Shown: positions 8,301 through 14,798, counted from the first letter of the stretch. The stretch: 17,030 bases of DNA from Endomicrobium sp. (GCA_031264895.1 JAISDI010000162.1:1-17030), one strand, 5' to 3'. The notes: generated by a model from the letters alone, not told the origin. Program-made: numbers and translations.

Positions 8301-9611
8301 CATGTCTGCCGCTTCATATTTATATTTAAATTCTTCATCATCTTTTATAACACCCGCCTTCCCGGCAAAGATAATGTTCCTCTGTTCGTTAACGGCATAA
8401 AATTCTTTTGAAAGCTCATAATATTTTTTTATATGTTCCGGCAGGGAGATCCCGAAATATTTATAAAAAGAAGACTCGAACATAGAGCCGCTTTTTACAA
8501 GGCGGTCATATTCATAAGATACGATCTCTGCAAGAAGAAGTTTTTTTGAATAATCGAGAACGCGAAGATATTCGACTTCGCGTTTTTGAAAATTGCCGCT
8601 GCATTGCATATCCATAACCGTCCAGAACAGCTCGTCTTCCTCTTTTAAAAGAGAGGAACGGTTAAGCGTGTCTCTGCAATAAGCATATTCAAAAAACGCC
8701 GTAAGCGCGGGAGTTTTAAAAGAATGATCGCGGTAAATTTTTCCGAGTGCGGAAATTTTATTTTCAGAATTTTCAATTTTAAGATAATCTTTGTACGAAA
8801 GTACGGATTTGACAAAATTTAAAAAAAGCGGCATGTCGGAATTTGCTTTTTTAAAATTTATTTTTGCGCCAAGCCGGTACATGCGTCCCGACTTATAAAC
8901 ATTCGGATAGGCTTTTTTTACGTCAATATTATTTTCGGAAGCGTGTTTCAGAAGCGCGGACGTATACTTTGCGCCGTCGGTTTTTGCGGCGTCGTATTTT
9001 TGTTTTGCGCCGTAGAGTTTTCTTCCGGCAGGCGTAAGAGTTTTAAGGATCTTTCTATTTATATCTTTGTAATAAAACTCAAATTCAGACAAAATATCGT
9101 CTTTGTTTGAAAGCAGCAAATAAAGCCTTTTGAGATTTTCCAAGTAAACGTCAAGCTCTTCAAGCCCGTTAAGTTTTATATTGTCTTTTTTCAAAGAAAA
9201 CAGTTCTGCGCCGGTAATCTTACCGTTTTTTAAAAGCGTATCCGCAAACCCGGCAAAATCCGGCGTTTGCTTGATCCCGTCGAGATAAGACAGATCCAAT
9301 TGCGTATATGCGCCTTCAAGATAAATTTCGATCTTTTTTCCGCAGTCATATATTTTTTCCAAAAGCCCGCTTATGGCTTTTTGCGTATCATAATCGCCGT
9401 GATAATCCTGTATGTTGATGACAAAAGTATCTGACAAATATCCCGCGTATGAAGTGATTTTTGCATAAGGGAAACCTAAATAGGCAGTCTGATTTTCCGC
9501 AATGGCATTGTCCTGCGGCAGGGAAGATATTGCATGATCCTGACACAATCCCAGCAATAAAACCGACGCACAAATTACCGCAATAATTTTATTGACAATA
9601 TAAAATTTCAT
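2328..9611 (-). CDS. Giant exported multidomain protein: TraB/Tiki-like, CofD/YvcK-like and HAD-like domains
   Basis: About 2427 residues from the ATG at 9611. I prefer this start to an in-frame TTG at 9647 because it places a signal peptide (MKFYIVNKIIAVICASVLLLG) at the N-terminus. Residues about 60-510 carry NIQDYH (66-71), a YLEG glutamate (E99) and GGYHSEG (H456). This resembles the His/Glu pattern of the TraB/Tiki/ChaN superfamily. About 550-1220 is a helix-rich stretch with no recognised family. About 1225-1540 resembles CofD/YvcK: SGGS 1228-1231, NDDGGS 1255-1260, GLCSWVTS 1481-1488 (family GPGSLYTS). About 1540-1950 is unassigned. About 1950-2310 resembles a HAD phosphatase: DMDDN (D1954, D1956), ITGN (T1989), a candidate lysine K2261 and SGDE (D2284). 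Domain calls are by eye and the function is unknown. The gene stands alone, without a ribosome-binding site. Confidence 0.88.
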   Translation of the reverse strand: MKFYIVNKIIAVICASVLLLGLCQDHAISSLPQDNAIAENQTAYLGFPYAKITSYAGYLSDTFVINIQDYHGDYDTQKAISGLLEKIYDCGKKIEIYLEGAYTQLDLSYLDGIKQTPDFAGFADTLLKNGKITGAELFSLKKDNIKLNGLEELDVYLENLKRLYLLLSNKDDILSEFEFYYKDINRKILKTLTPAGRKLYGAKQKYDAAKTDGAKYTSALLKHASENNIDVKKAYPNVYKSGRMYRLGAKINFKKANSDMPLFLNFVKSVLSYKDYLKIENSENKISALGKIYRDHSFKTPALTAFFEYAYCRDTLNRSSLLKEEDELFWTVMDMQCSGNFQKREVEYLRVLDYSKKLLLAEIVSYEYDRLVKSGSMFESSFYKYFGISLPEHIKKYYELSKEFYAVNEQRNIIFAGKAGVIKDDEEFKYKYEAADMSAAFFNASVVKILVTGGYHSEGLTKILRQNGVPYVVFTPEIFSVNEKTKDLYEHSINMQAKAVFSAFQKFLNFQNMIISGGNLDIRKFCDIMLDYDTVKFLDGQKESGNDIMERFTEGLVKQINGAVSAQNRIKSLNIDVISKTKNSYEIVITAESANGGIVKVYHNSIDAAKILDVRNPFKTAIKTIFSSVPSSKPAKLIFETYKAKAERCAGDFDLQLQFCKNNPETADLEIIAPQILQNAAALMETIKNLDKIYPDLDYVRQYECERIITQVSEKYFGILSSGAGFGNKTDSLLKTSQRLQKLISEFGLEAHEDMNARFGAIVANEVIAKSPKKTSREIEKNVMRFFARGIDSLGVSVFAFASAQARETLGKEYDEDAADMIFIMLKERFFRKNSIKRAGSPQVIINALTTQSREILPYFMEKNFSVENQEEVEDVLVRSLAALEIIESYPQYAQIEEIIRISEELFTASSGKIDIKTSENAYLEALENNDMENLETLKKELDDKMEYARRVTVFQSELIKVIAKLGEEDAVSSKAARDFLLKVADGSILKGDPETEGMYWLRQQSVLRLKNFNSPQTVLVLEKIIESENSGELPSADSVFMSVNLDASNTKTLSLKLHCAGVLIDFKRQDAKKLLQTDINAYFEILKTLPAKDRFAYISAAADIIADSAISSESKISILKNFALAEDKNILFSANILLDFAAKEFSASKSSDITDFVEAFVSALAGFSGKDLSHINDKIKILKTGDKRSGAIMREVISEIRFTLGNLGSGNVKTTDWLSDYNVFIISGGSVTEEIVRLENMDFSGKTVGLMSPNDDGGSTLLCRGYNADKNGIYSIAQGDVVSFITSAAALDVNDAPLKKILKDLMNTRFDEDEPLVSALEKLKSVYEEKIDASFRSEFTVFWDKLEKYAAICDAAGFSIINNSLKNLIFEAIAIDNKGYGEGFINPDGIYAAMKDFADLMGTKSVAVSNLPYGNITTVTTKGGIEYIGQSYFSHTPHVLNGGRARNFWTAQNIGETFEPAQIESAAAKGLKRAKLIIAGLCSWVTSLGVQIANPDIAAAVAENEGADKILIANPVKDDENVMTWSESTVAFVQRISKRRFQKMFNTVFAWQPSPRDIKVSSVNLTEKDVFDGKAGGYRGENAISVSGSKLLDKLKIKFHVLSDIDIHTVARRDDASKNNYKIIANPQTLAGKVLSSLSRTNSKILYANTTLAVSENIKNSRLADSTALFFGDGNHEALRRADTLLEYGASSFVFVPLPKSEIEKMKLENRISSIQSYGNLSMPVGFGEENPIFFAVENNGDALSTKCYYAAETSGEKKAVAENLAQWFKNEIPTLAADKLLKYEQVSVIESTLPEMNFDDFAFEGSPLKILINGIVYPSYDFTVDAARAADAENYVDTLLGELRKPVYDISYKFNQYKSFGEFGDKKNETLLAELKKLMISIDAWDDVAKRAAVIYAVKSGFEAKVTKKGVQFVSPEGKTALFYVDAAGKFQATESFMRKMNYLAGLRVFADMDDNIAPRAEPFGSEMKNVFAGLTLYGICNPVIITGNTDETLWLRLRELPESVLEETVFYTETGGLRYAWHKTIDEDGNESAGFAIDEDYLEDISQAKIPLDVKKKMRELTSNVDYQFDDLFVSFVRNTNAIDNYTETASAALSAYSENHEMIKLLKKIINIQGSKNILIISWQSLSVSNVQNIMNGLFDVYKYGQINEEQYLDALKIVSLLEYSRISFSARSEDEGNKNVILAESERAKILKGEYVKNNADSEVRISLTPIRVKHIKNMIADLYADKFSHIPEFSEYKVESSGRTTINIMKQTCRKDIPIGYEIDKMSVPSGNIMYSGDEVFLSGMSPSNAGIDDSVAVLGLKKRNAGMFVVNTNLNEHDTAARPNLIWLADVMRRNGISVNSPVDAGTLLHEKILERLEYNLENIALDENFEPENIVQLLKKTVNGGFVEYPLIKDFTPSVNERSNAPVSAETILSLLSAA

Positions 9612-9618
9612 TGATAAT

Positions 9619-9647
9619 AGTATAATATTATTAAGGTCTTTTTTCAA
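9619..9647 (-). promoter_or_regulatory. Candidate promoter placing the transcript start at the ATG
   Basis: On the minus strand TTGAAA (9642-9647), a 17-base spacer and TATACT (9619-9624) precede the ATG at 9611 by only 7 bases. A start 6-8 bases after the -10 box would give a leaderless mRNA. No Shine-Dalgarno-like sequence lies between the -10 box and the ATG. AT-rich DNA produces such hexamers by chance, so this is a prediction. Confidence 0.55.
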
Positions 9648-9685
9648 CGAATCGCATTTATTTTTCTATCATTTTTACAACTCAG

Positions 9686-9718
9686 ATAAAAAAAGCCGCC
9701 CTTTTATATAGGCTGCTC
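9686..9718 (-). terminator. Rho-independent terminator of ldh
   Basis: On the minus strand AGCAGCC and GGCGGCT (7 positions, one A-G mismatch) flank an AT-rich loop and are followed by seven T. It lies about 30 bases after the ldh stop codon and before the giant gene's promoter, separating the two transcripts. Confidence 0.75.
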
Positions 9719-9747
9719 TTTATATATTTTTACAATGTTTATAAAGT

Positions 9748-10704
9748 TTAAAATCCGCTTTCTTTAATAACTTTTTTGACTTGTTCGGCTGAGTGTAAAA
9801 AAGCTTTCAATTCTTCTTCATTAAAATCAACTTCAAGGGTCTGTCTTATGCCGGTTCTGTGTACGACCGCCGGAACGCTAAGGTATATATCGCTTATTCC
9901 GTGATAGTTTTCGAGAAGTGAAGAAACCGGCAAAACGGTATTTTCGTCTTTTAAAATCGATTTCGATATTTTTGTAAGAGCAAGACCTATTCCGTAAGAA
10001 GTTTCGCCTTTCTTTTCGATAATTTCGTATGCCGAATCTCTTACGTCGGTAAATATCTCTTCAAGTTTATCTTTTTGGTCTTGGCCGCATTTGTTTTGGC
10101 ACACATTGCAATAATGGCTGAACAAAACTCCGCCTATCATTGCTTTGCTCCACATCGGAAATTCCGTATCGCCGTGTTCTCCCAAAATCGATGCGTGTAT
10201 GCTTCTTGAATCCACATTGCAGTGTTTCCCTATAAGATAACGGAACCTTGCCGAGTCAAGAACCGTGCCCGAACCTATAACTTCGTTTGAAGCTTTTCCG
10301 GAAATTTTATAAGTTATGTAAGACAAAATATCCACGGGATTTGAAGCTACCAAAATTATCGCTTTAGGAGAATATTTGACGACCTGCGGAACTATATTTT
10401 TTAATATTTCGGCGTTTCCTTTAACCAAATCTATTCTGGTTTCGCCTGGCCTTTGCCCTCTGCCCGCCGTAATGACCGCCAAATCAGAGTCCGCAGTGTC
10501 GCAATAATCGCCGGCATAAACATTTACGGGCGACACATACGGCGCCCCGTGCGACAAATCCATCGCTTCGCCTTCTGCTTTTTTCCTGTTATGATCAACC
10601 AGAACAAGTTCTCTGGCAATGCCTTTTATTATCATCGAATACGCATAACGCATACCGACGTTTCCGCATCCTATTATTGAAACCTTCGGATATAACTGTT
10701 TCAT
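9748..10704 (-). CDS. ldh: L-lactate dehydrogenase
   Basis: Interconverts pyruvate and L-lactate with NAD(H); in a fermenter it re-oxidises NADH. From the ATG at 10704 the product has 318 residues, the usual length. A Rossmann motif GCGNVG (12-17) and D37 point to NAD. The active-site loop GQRPGETR (83-90) has Gln (Q84) where malate dehydrogenases carry Arg, which favours lactate over malate dehydrogenase. Further landmarks are SNPVD (121-125), DSARF (150-154) and the catalytic histidine in GEHGDTEFP (H177). A cysteine-rich segment, CNVCQNKC, near residue 200 is unusual. The in-frame TTG at 10716 is rejected because GGGGGA just ahead of the ATG is a good ribosome-binding site. The gene is monocistronic, with a terminator downstream. 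Confidence 0.93.
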   Translation of the reverse strand: MKQLYPKVSIIGCGNVGMRYAYSMIIKGIARELVLVDHNRKKAEGEAMDLSHGAPYVSPVNVYAGDYCDTADSDLAVITAGRGQRPGETRIDLVKGNAEILKNIVPQVVKYSPKAIILVASNPVDILSYITYKISGKASNEVIGSGTVLDSARFRYLIGKHCNVDSRSIHASILGEHGDTEFPMWSKAMIGGVLFSHYCNVCQNKCGQDQKDKLEEIFTDVRDSAYEIIEKKGETSYGIGLALTKISKSILKDENTVLPVSSLLENYHGISDIYLSVPAVVHRTGIRQTLEVDFNEEELKAFLHSAEQVKKVIKESGF

Positions 10705-10812
10705 ATTTTCCCCCAAAAAACACGCTTATATTTTACATAATTTTCTTTGTTTTTAATTTGCCCACTTTTTAGATATTTTGTCTAGGACGGGAACAATTTT
10801 TTCTTTTTTGTT

Positions 10813-10842
10813 AAACCCAGATATTTATATTTCATTAGAGCT
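10813..10842. repeat. Inverted partial copy of the dispersed repeat end
   Basis: The reverse complement reads AGCTCTAATG, a short AT-rich insertion, then AATATCTGGGTTT. This is the same end block as at about 95-117 and 11260-11283 (AGCTCTAATGGAATATCTGG). Facing the copy at 11260, it brackets the inverted-repeat element between them. Confidence 0.7.
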
Positions 10843-10866
10843 TTCTAAAAATTATCTTTTTTCCTT

Positions 10867-11130
10867 TGTCGTCATCCCCGAGTGTTTTTGTCGGGGATCC
10901 ATTTTGCCGTTTCGCTGTTCGCCGTAATTCCCACTTTTTTAAAGGGGGTGGCAGGAGACAATGTCTCCGGACGGGGGATTTGCCGTATGCGCAAGGTTCT
11001 AAATTTCATGTTCAATATACGCAGTGGGTTGATCCACGTTAAATAGACAAATAGCTTAAATGTTGTGATGGCGGCAAAAAGCGAAAAGACAAAATGGATT
11101 CCCGATAAAAACCTTCGGGAATGACGAACA
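10867..11130. mobile_element. Second MITE-like inverted-repeat element
   Basis: The left arm (10867-10925) matches the reverse complement of the right arm (11071-11130) over about 60 bases, with around a dozen differences. Each arm has a perfect 8-bp stem with a 9-base loop: ATCCCCGA/TCGGGGAT at 10874-10898 and ATTCCCGA/TCGGGAAT at 11098-11122. The second stem position is C-G in one copy and T-A in the other, so pairing is preserved. The motif GTCAT-hairpin-ATCCATTTT resembles intergenic repeats common in many bacterial genomes (family knowledge). No transposase is encoded. Confidence 0.78.
10943..10981. repeat. GGGGTGGCAG hairpin repeat
   Basis: GGGGTGGCA, then a perfect hairpin GGAGACA-A-TGTCTCC (10954-10968), then GGACGGGGGATTT. 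It belongs to the same family as the arms at 391-420 and 590-620 and the hairpin at 162-202, but with a different stem sequence. It is nested in the element at 10867-11130. Confidence 0.75.
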
Positions 11131-11167
11131 GTATTTTAGAAAAACCTATTTGTTACCTTTCATTCCT

Positions 11168-11284
11168 ATGTTTTTTTGACCTTTTTTATTTTGCATAACT
11201 CACTGTGTTTTCACTCTATTATTCTTCGTTATTTCTAGTGGTTTCCATTAGAAAATTTTAGCTCTAATGGAATATCTGGGTTTA
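11168..11284. repeat. Dispersed repeat, right copy
   Basis: Same orientation and about 92% identical to the left-edge repeat. Its small hairpin reads CTAGTGG-TTT-CCATTAG, a G-T wobble where the left copy has A-T. No coding sequence. Confidence 0.9.
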
Positions 11285-11305
11285 AAAAGTGGGAATTAAC
11301 GACAA

Positions 11306-11332
11306 CGACAAAATGGATTTCTACTTTTGTCG
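11306..11332. repeat. 8-bp hairpin
   Basis: CGACAAAA (11306-11313) and TTTTGTCG (11325-11332) are exact reverse complements with an 11-base loop containing TGGATT. It looks like a degenerate relative of the AAAATGGATT arm at 11091-11100. Confidence 0.6.
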
Positions 11333-11429
11333 GATAACTTGACTGCTTTTTTTCATGCAGTTGTCGTAACAGACATATAAATAATGGGACAATGTTAAGC
11401 TGTCTTGCTATAGTGTATAGATGAGTTTT

Positions 11430-12503
11430 TCAAATTATGATCATTGAATCGCCGTAGGAGAAAAATCTGTATTTTTCTTTTACGGCTTCTTTGTATGCCG
11501 ACAGCATTGTTTTTCTCGAGCAGAAAGCGCTTGCCATCATTAAGGGAGTTGATTTTGGAAGGTGAAGGTTTGTTATTAAAGCGTTTATTATTTTGAAGCT
11601 GTATCCCGGATATATGAAAATCGAGGTTTCTCCGCAAAAAGCTTTTATATATGTTTTACCGTTTTCCACAAAGCCGGTTTCTTTTGACAATGATTCCAAT
11701 GCTCTTGTCGAAGTCGTGCCTACCGAAGCGATTTTTTTATTGTTTCTAACGCAGTTATTTATAATTTCCGCATTTTCGGCGTCTATATAATACTTTTCGG
11801 ACATCATTTTGTGATCGTTTAAGTCGGAACTCGTAATAGGTTTGAAAGTTCCCCAGCCTACATGCAGAGTAAGTTTTGCTATGTTAACGCCTTTTCTTTT
11901 CAGCTTTTCCAAAATTTCACCGGTAAAGTGAAGCCCTGCCGTCGGCGCAGCAATAGCGCCGGGCTGGCCGGCATAAATTGTTTGGTATCTTTCTTTATCG
12001 AAATCCGAAAGTTCACGGGCTAAACCGTTTTTTCTGTTTATATACGGCGGAAGCGGCATTATGCCGCGTTTTTGTAAAAACTCAAATACGCCGGTTTTAT
12101 TAAACTCGACTAAGATTTCGCCGGATTTTGTTTTTGATTTTATCACACATTCAAAACCGTCTTCAAAAAATACTTTTTTTCCCGTTTCAAGAAAAGGTTT
12201 CATCAAAACTCTGTATTCGGCGCCGGTTTGGCATGGCTCCAAAAAAAGAAGCTCAACTTTCCCCCCGCTTGCTTTTTTGCCAAACAGCCTTGACGGAACC
12301 ACTTTTGTGGTATTTAACACAATACAATCGCCGGCGTCAAAATAATCGGTTATATCCGAAAATTTTTTGTGTTCAAATTTGCCGCTGTTTTTATGAATTA
12401 CAAATAAACGCGAATCAGCGCGTCTTTCGGCAGGTTTTTGCGCTATGAGTTCAGGCGGAATTTCATAGTTATATTCGGAAAGAATTTTATCTTCGGGATT
12501 CAT
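11430..12503 (-). CDS. queA: S-adenosylmethionine:tRNA ribosyltransferase-isomerase
   Basis: Transfers and rearranges the ribosyl group of SAM onto preQ1 at tRNA position 34, giving epoxyqueuosine. 357 residues, a typical length. Family motifs are YNYEIPPELIAQKPAERR (11-28) followed by SRL, NTTKVVPSRLFGKKASGGKVE (64-84), AAPTAGLHFT (185-194), LHVGWGTFKP (213-222), SVGTTSTRALES (about 262-273), TNLHLPKSTPLMM and the C-terminal YRFFSYGDSM. The ATG overlaps the spoIID-like stop codon by one base (TAATG), implying translational coupling, and AAGGTGA lies upstream. The substrate for the next enzyme, QueH, is made here, and queH is in the same operon. It is the last gene of the run, and I see no clear terminator after it. 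Confidence 0.96.
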   Translation of the reverse strand: MNPEDKILSEYNYEIPPELIAQKPAERRADSRLFVIHKNSGKFEHKKFSDITDYFDAGDCIVLNTTKVVPSRLFGKKASGGKVELLFLEPCQTGAEYRVLMKPFLETGKKVFFEDGFECVIKSKTKSGEILVEFNKTGVFEFLQKRGIMPLPPYINRKNGLARELSDFDKERYQTIYAGQPGAIAAPTAGLHFTGEILEKLKRKGVNIAKLTLHVGWGTFKPITSSDLNDHKMMSEKYYIDAENAEIINNCVRNNKKIASVGTTSTRALESLSKETGFVENGKTYIKAFCGETSIFIYPGYSFKIINALITNLHLPKSTPLMMASAFCSRKTMLSAYKEAVKEKYRFFSYGDSMIII

Positions 12504-13627
12504 TACTTATACGTCACCTTCTCAACTCTTGTTTTGGGATAATAATATTCAAGTATCTGCGCATACTTTTTTCCCTCGTCAGCCATTCCTTTTGCGCCCC
12601 ACTGGCACAAGCCTACTTTATGTCCCCAGCCTCTGCCTTTAAAAGTAATTTTATCTCCGTCTTTTTTTATGCTGTCAAAGGTAGTGCTTTTTATTTTCCA
12701 AGCGTCTACTGCAAGACGAAACGTATACGCGTTCATATCGAACATTCCTTTAGAATGTTTGATTATAAGTTCTATTGCCGAGCCTGCCGGAGTAATGCCT
12801 TTAATTTCTATGGATTTAATTTTTCCCACTCCGTATTTTGACAATTTTTGCATTATAAAATTTTCGCTTAAAGTAGTTTCCCAATGGGAATGAGGCGCAT
12901 TAGCGCAATAATCGCATTTTACGCCTTTTAAATATTCCGGCGTAACATTGTTCCAGCCCCAAACGTATTTAGGATCTTCCGTATGCCCGCCGCAGTTGGC
13001 ATGAAAAACTGTTTGTGCAAGTTTGCCGTCATAAGTGAGAACTTCGCTCTTGGTTTCGGTTATCGCCATATTGCAGCTCAATGCTTCCCATGCCGCTCCG
13101 CCGTATACTTGGCAATGAGTAGTGTCGCACATATCGAAACCCATACCGTCGTGTTTTCCGATATTGGCAAGCGTATATGTTCTGCTGACTATGGCTTGGG
13201 CTTTTAAAGCTTCCGTGCCCCAGCTTGGACTTGCTTCTTTAGGTAAAACGCCTTTTAAATAATCTTCAACAGTCAATACATTTATAACAACCGCCCGCGA
13301 ATTAAATTTTGTGACCGTAAGAAAACCTCTGTATGCTTTTTTATCGGCAAATATTATTCCGTTTGCGCTTTCTATTTTAAGAGGAGGTTTAATTACAAAA
13401 TTTCCCATTTTAAAACCTTCTTCAAAAGCGGTTATGGTTACCATTCCTTTCGTAAGTTTATATTTTTTATCGTTTGCGTCGCTGACAAAAAAATCGGCGG
13501 TAGCGGCTGCCGTAAAAGAATCGGCGTTAGTGATAATGCCGATCCTTATATTTTTCTTGGACGTATAAGCCGAACTTATTCCCGCGGCAAAAAACAAAAT
13601 CAATGATGTAAGAAAAATTTTTTTCAA
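12503..13627 (-). CDS. SpoIID/LytB-domain exported cell-wall protein
   Basis: 374 residues. A signal peptide (1-20, ending ISSA) precedes an SpoIID core of about 110-225 with VEDYLKGVLPKEASPSWG (120-137), EALKAQAIVSRTY (139-151) and CDTTHCQVYGG (167-177). The C-terminus has GRGWGHKVGLCQWGAKGMA and ILEYYYP. In the family SpoIID is a lytic transglycosylase acting on denuded glycan, with a catalytic glutamate; E131 is the equivalent candidate. Cysteines at 167, 172, 212, 238 and 241 may bind metal or form disulfides. The start is TTG, chosen because AGGAG lies 6 bases upstream and the signal peptide needs it. The context gives no hint of sporulation, so a general peptidoglycan-remodelling role is likely. 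Follows the barrel gene by 15 bases. Confidence 0.9.
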   Translation of the reverse strand: MKKIFLTSLILFFAAGISSAYTSKKNIRIGIITNADSFTAAATADFFVSDANDKKYKLTKGMVTITAFEEGFKMGNFVIKPPLKIESANGIIFADKKAYRGFLTVTKFNSRAVVINVLTVEDYLKGVLPKEASPSWGTEALKAQAIVSRTYTLANIGKHDGMGFDMCDTTHCQVYGGAAWEALSCNMAITETKSEVLTYDGKLAQTVFHANCGGHTEDPKYVWGWNNVTPEYLKGVKCDYCANAPHSHWETTLSENFIMQKLSKYGVGKIKSIEIKGITPAGSAIELIIKHSKGMFDMNAYTFRLAVDAWKIKSTTFDSIKKDGDKITFKGRGWGHKVGLCQWGAKGMADEGKKYAQILEYYYPKTRVEKVTYK

Positions 13628-13642
13628 GCGAATCTCCTAAAA

Positions 13643-14275
13643 TTAAAGTTTATATCCTGCTGAAATCGTAAATTTTCTATATTCTATATCGGCTCTGCCG
13701 CTTTTAGCGCTTTCTGCCGACCCTTCGTTGACGCTGTACATTCCTTCCAGTAAAAAATATTTATAAATCATTCCTATCCCAGCAGCATAGTACAGCCCGC
13801 CGTCTTTTGCGTCATAATTATTTTCAAGTTTAAAATCGCCGTAGAACAAATTATATCCCAGATGTCCGAATATGTAACCGTACAGTCCGGGTTCCTGCGG
13901 CCATGATCTCACTTTTAAAGACAAATATGCCGGCGCAAAACCAAACTTTCCAGGAAAATCGTTAAGTCGTCTTAATATCTGTGCGGATATTCCGCCACCT
14001 ATGCCTACATAATGAGTATAGTATCTGATATACTCGGCTGCAAATGAAAGATTGTTTCCCGTATTAAAACTTTTTAAGCCTGTACCGGAGATATTTTCCC
14101 GAACATCATATTTTCCGTCAAAATCAAAACCGGCTTTAATGTTCATTTCATACATCGGAAAAGTATTTTCCGGCATAGGCACATGATCCGCTAAGATGTC
14201 GGCAATATCGGCAAAAACCACAGACAGCGAAAATATTAAAAATAAAACCGCGCAAACGATTCTACTTAGCTTCAT
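13643..14275 (-). CDS. Predicted small outer-membrane beta-barrel protein
   Basis: No specific family recognised. From the ATG at 14275 the product has 210 residues, with a signal peptide MKLSRIVCAVLFLIFSLSVV and likely cleavage after VFA. The rest alternates hydrophobic and polar residues and is rich in Tyr, Phe and Gly, with repeated strand-like segments such as NLSFAAEYIRYYTHYVGIGG and YIFGHLGYNLFYGDF. It ends RKFTISAGYKL, a typical last barrel strand. The ATG at 14293 is possible but would put charged residues before a normal signal peptide; AAAGG about 10 bases ahead favours 14275. It overlaps the end of queH by 14 bases. The role is unknown; a diderm envelope is implied. Confidence 0.72.
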   Translation of the reverse strand: MKLSRIVCAVLFLIFSLSVVFADIADILADHVPMPENTFPMYEMNIKAGFDFDGKYDVRENISGTGLKSFNTGNNLSFAAEYIRYYTHYVGIGGGISAQILRRLNDFPGKFGFAPAYLSLKVRSWPQEPGLYGYIFGHLGYNLFYGDFKLENNYDAKDGGLYYAAGIGMIYKYFLLEGMYSVNEGSAESAKSGRADIEYRKFTISAGYKL

Positions 14276-14798
14276 GAACCGCAAACCTTTCATTGTATGA
14301 TTTAGCGCATCCGCAATATTTTTGAATATAATATCCTTGTCTTCTTAACGAATTTTTTCCGTCGTAAAATGCCGGACGGAAATCAACATATAAAAAATCA
14401 ACTTTATTTTTTTCGGCCTTTTCCCTTCCCGTCTGGGCTACCAAATCATGTTTTTGGTACGGACTTGATAAAAGCGAGGTCGTAAAAATTTCAAAATTAT
14501 TATTTTTTGCAAACTCGGCCGCTTTTTCTAACCGTATATCATAACAAAAACCGCAATTCTCGCCGCCGTTCGAAAGCCAGTTATCATAATCGTAAACAAA
14601 GCCTTCTTCTTCAAAAAATTTTATTCCAAGCGTCTGCGCGTATTTTTGCGCCGCGTCTTTTCTTTTGTAATATTCTTCTTTATCGTAAATATTTGGGTTA
14701 TGCCAGTAAAAAGATATTTCGTAATCGTCTTGCAGCATTTTTACTGCCGAAGCCGAACACGGAGCGCAGCATATATGCAGTAAAAGACCGCGCTTCAT
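14262..14798 (-). CDS. queH: Epoxyqueuosine reductase QueH
   Basis: Reduces epoxyqueuosine in tRNA to queuosine, the last step of the pathway; it is a non-homologous alternative to QueG. 178 residues, usual for QueH (DUF208). The metal-binding cysteines are all visible: C10, C11 and C14 in HICCAPC, C82 and C85 in CGFC, and C162 and C164 in YCGC. NPNIYDKEEYYKR (34-46), TTSLLSSPYQKHD (106-118) and DFRP (139-142) also match the family. Start and stop overlap with ruvB as ATGA (4 bases), so translation is probably coupled. Together with queA in the same operon this covers tRNA-level queuosine completion; the precursor genes are not in the window. Confidence 0.95.
   Translation of the reverse strand: MKRGLLLHICCAPCSASAVKMLQDDYEISFYWHNPNIYDKEEYYKRKDAAQKYAQTLGIKFFEEEGFVYDYDNWLSNGGENCGFCYDIRLEKAAEFAKNNNFEIFTTSLLSSPYQKHDLVAQTGREKAEKNKVDFLYVDFRPAFYDGKNSLRRQGYYIQKYCGCAKSYNERFAVHEAK

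Larger units (their letters stand above)
10717..11429. other. Gene-free repeat patchwork between ldh and queA
   Basis: About 710 bases with no supportable gene. It contains nested inverted repeats: an outer pair (10813-10842 and 11260-11283), an inner element (10867-11130) with about 60-base arms, TAATTCCCACTTTTT (10925-10939) inverted at 11284-11298, a hairpin at 11306-11332, and the second copy of the dispersed repeat. The ldh promoter must lie in 10705-10810, but I see no convincing hexamer pair there. Confidence 0.75.

Noticed and set aside
9612..9647. TTG start giving 12 extra residues on the giant protein
   Set aside because: It would bury the signal peptide behind KKDLNNIILLS, and the TTG coincides with the candidate -35 box; the ATG at 9611 fits better.
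9748..10704. Malate dehydrogenase instead of lactate dehydrogenase
   Set aside because: The specificity loop has Gln (GQRPGETR), typical of lactate dehydrogenase, not the Arg of malate dehydrogenases.
12503..13627. Evidence of sporulation from the SpoIID domain
   Set aside because: SpoIID/LytB domains occur widely in non-sporulating bacteria, and no other sporulation gene is present.
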